Below, piece by piece: positions 62,973-64,000 of a stretch of 64,000 nucleotides of DNA. Each line of letters opens with the position of its first letter. Positions within the stretch are counted from its first letter, which is position 1. Source of the DNA: a virus; the IMG/VR virus record IMGVR_UViG_3300046517_002960, positions 124,001 to 188,000 of that record, one strand, 5' to 3'. The translations under genes and the position numbers were made by a program. The notes below the pieces were generated by a model. That model searched no databases, was not told the origin of the DNA, and was given only the letters and a program-made list of their open reading frames with translations.

Positions 62973-63014
62973 GCGTTCAGTATACTGCGTAAGACAGCGA
63001 GATCAGGAGACCAG

Positions 63015-63173
63015 ATGCCAGGCTACGCAGACGAAAATCCCGGCTCCGGGCAGGCCCCTGCCCCCGATGAGGACACCGCGGGCGAACCGGCGGGGCAGGA
63101 AGCGGAACTCCCGGCTGACCAGCCTGAGCCCGCCGTGCTCAACCCGGAGCTGATCATCCGGGGCACATGGTGA
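63015..63173 (+). CDS. 52-residue acidic protein
   Basis: ATG behind CAGGAGA: MPGYADENPGSGQAPAPDED to LIIRGTW. Acidic Pro-rich. It overlaps the repressor-like gene, so the two are coupled. Confidence 0.5.
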   Translation: MPGYADENPGSGQAPAPDEDTAGEPAGQEAELPADQPEPAVLNPELIIRGTW

Positions 63174-63586
63174 GCGACGGGTACGTGCTGACCGTCAAGG
63201 TGCCCAGCGAGCTGATGGACCTGCTGCTGCAGACGGCGCGGCGCGACCTGCGCACTCCCGAGGACCAGGCGCTGTGGCTGATCCGCGACGGGCTGTTCCG
63301 GGCTGATCCCGGCCCGCTGGCACGCACCTCCCGGAAAGACCGGCTCCGCGCCGCCGGGCCGCTGACCGCCCAGCTGCGCGCCGCGTTCCGGCAGGCGGGG
63401 CAGCCCTCGCACCGCGCGGTCGCCCGGCAGGCGATCGCCCGGCAGCACCAGATCAGCCACACGACGCTCAGCGAGGTCATGCGGGGCACGCACTTCCCGT
63501 CCTGGCAGCTGGTGGAGGCGATCGCCGCCGGGCTGGGCACGGACCCGGACCGGTTCAGGTCCGCGTGGGAGCAGGCGCTGACATGA
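63167..63586 (+). CDS. Helix-turn-helix DNA-binding protein
   Basis: 139 residues. Short N-terminal strand-helix part (YVLTVKVPSELMDLLLQTAR), then an XRE-like helix-turn-helix near residues 75-130 (AIARQHQISHTTLSEVMRG, then HFPSWQLVEAIAAGLG). Probably binds DNA to regulate the rightward genes beyond the window. No integrase is seen, so a lysogeny role is not supported. Confidence 0.7.
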   Translation: MVSDGYVLTVKVPSELMDLLLQTARRDLRTPEDQALWLIRDGLFRADPGPLARTSRKDRLRAAGPLTAQLRAAFRQAGQPSHRAVARQAIARQHQISHTTLSEVMRGTHFPSWQLVEAIAAGLGTDPDRFRSAWEQALT

Positions 63587-64000
63587 CGGCGCCCAGCTCG
63601 CTGCACCGCCAGCTGTCCGGTGCGATCACGGCGACGCAACTGGATGCGCCGTGGCTGGCGCTGCCGCCCGTCGATGCCGTCGCGTTCACCGCTGGGCGGG
63701 AGCTCGATCACGCCGGGGCGCAGCTGATCATGAGCACCTGCGACCGGATCGTGCCGCACGCCGGCCGGTACGTCACCGGGGGCGCCCGCGGCGGCGACGC
63801 GCTGATCGGCCACTACCTGGCGGTCACCCGGCGGCAGGCCGAGCATGTCATCGTGCTGCCCGCCAACCGGTCCCAGGTCGACCCGTGGTGGGAGGGTTTC
63901 CTGGCCGTGCAGGGCGCTTGCGCCTTCCAGCCGCAGATCACCCTCATCGAGATGCCGGCCGGCACGGATTACGCGGACCGCAACGCCGAGCTGGTGAAAC
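63583..64000 (+). CDS. SLOG/Rossmann-type nucleotide-binding protein, partial
   Basis: 139 codons to the right edge. AVAFTAGRELDHAGAQLIMS, YVTGGARGGDALIGHYLAVT and HVIVLPANRSQVDPWWEG, with YADRNAELVK near the edge, fit the SLOG family (DprA/DUF2493-like) that binds or makes nucleotide ligands. ATGA overlap with the helix-turn-helix gene makes a regulator-sensor pair likely. Confidence 0.65.
   Translation, partial: MTAPSSLHRQLSGAITATQLDAPWLALPPVDAVAFTAGRELDHAGAQLIMSTCDRIVPHAGRYVTGGARGGDALIGHYLAVTRRQAEHVIVLPANRSQVDPWWEGFLAVQGACAFQPQITLIEMPAGTDYADRNAELVK

Noticed and set aside
1-64000. CRISPR array
   Set aside because: No regularly spaced identical repeats of 24-40 bases; the only periodic DNA is the 60-base protein-coding repeat.
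1-64000. Integrase and attachment site
   Set aside because: No integrase, excisionase or att-like duplication was recognised, so integration cannot be argued from this window.

Overview
The window looks like part of a tailed-phage (siphovirus-type) genome, or an integrated copy, from a very GC-rich actinobacterial host. It carries an HK97-type head module (small-terminase candidate, large terminase, portal, protease, capsid) and a long-tail module (connector, tail terminator, MSRIHGR-type major tail protein, tail assembly chaperone). Codon use is strongly GC-biased, genes overlap at ATGA/GTGA junctions, and I see no ribosomal or housekeeping protein genes.

Layout. Most genes run leftward, so the virion module reads from right to left. 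From 63.0 to 57.5 kb there are many tiny genes, an HNH gene, a small-terminase candidate and TerL. From 55.4 to 51.4 kb come portal, protease and capsid, then Pro/Gly-rich small proteins to 48.6 kb. From 48.5 to 40.3 kb lies a sugar cassette: NAD-dependent epimerase, C-methyltransferase, cupin and several glycosyltransferases. From 39.8 to 34.3 kb are small genes, a candidate structured RNA with its own promoter, and a Ro60 (TROVE/VWA) gene. From 34.3 to 33.5 kb are six tandem Y-RNA-like elements. From 33.5 to 25.9 kb is a rightward tRNA array interrupted by two HNH genes, a Nudix gene, a HAD-like gene and an RNase P RNA gene. From 25.1 to 21 kb are an RmlB-like dehydratase and small genes. 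From 21.1 to 8.8 kb are large secreted-type virion or appendage proteins, including an SGNH hydrolase, a PhoD-like phosphatase and 20-residue Ala/Pro repeats. From 8.4 kb to the left edge are connector, tail terminator, a major tail protein gene split by two group I introns, and the tail assembly chaperone.

Most striking is an RNA-centred island of about 10 kb (25.9-36.0 kb). By eye it holds 40 canonical tRNA genes covering all twenty amino acids, an RNase P RNA with its conserved core, six Y RNAs sharing one Ro60-binding-type stem but with different inserts (one is a circularly permuted tRNA-Pro(UGG)), and the Ro60 protein they should bind. Together these could supply, mature and quality-control tRNA during infection. 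Seven of the tRNAs have C rather than U at position 33.

Caveats. Everything was read by eye without searches or folding software. Four genes (TerL, portal, a NUMOD4/HNH gene, a glycosyltransferase) appear broken by single-base shifts at short runs, which may be real or sequencing errors. Many small genes are hypothetical and rest on overlap and ribosome-site evidence only.
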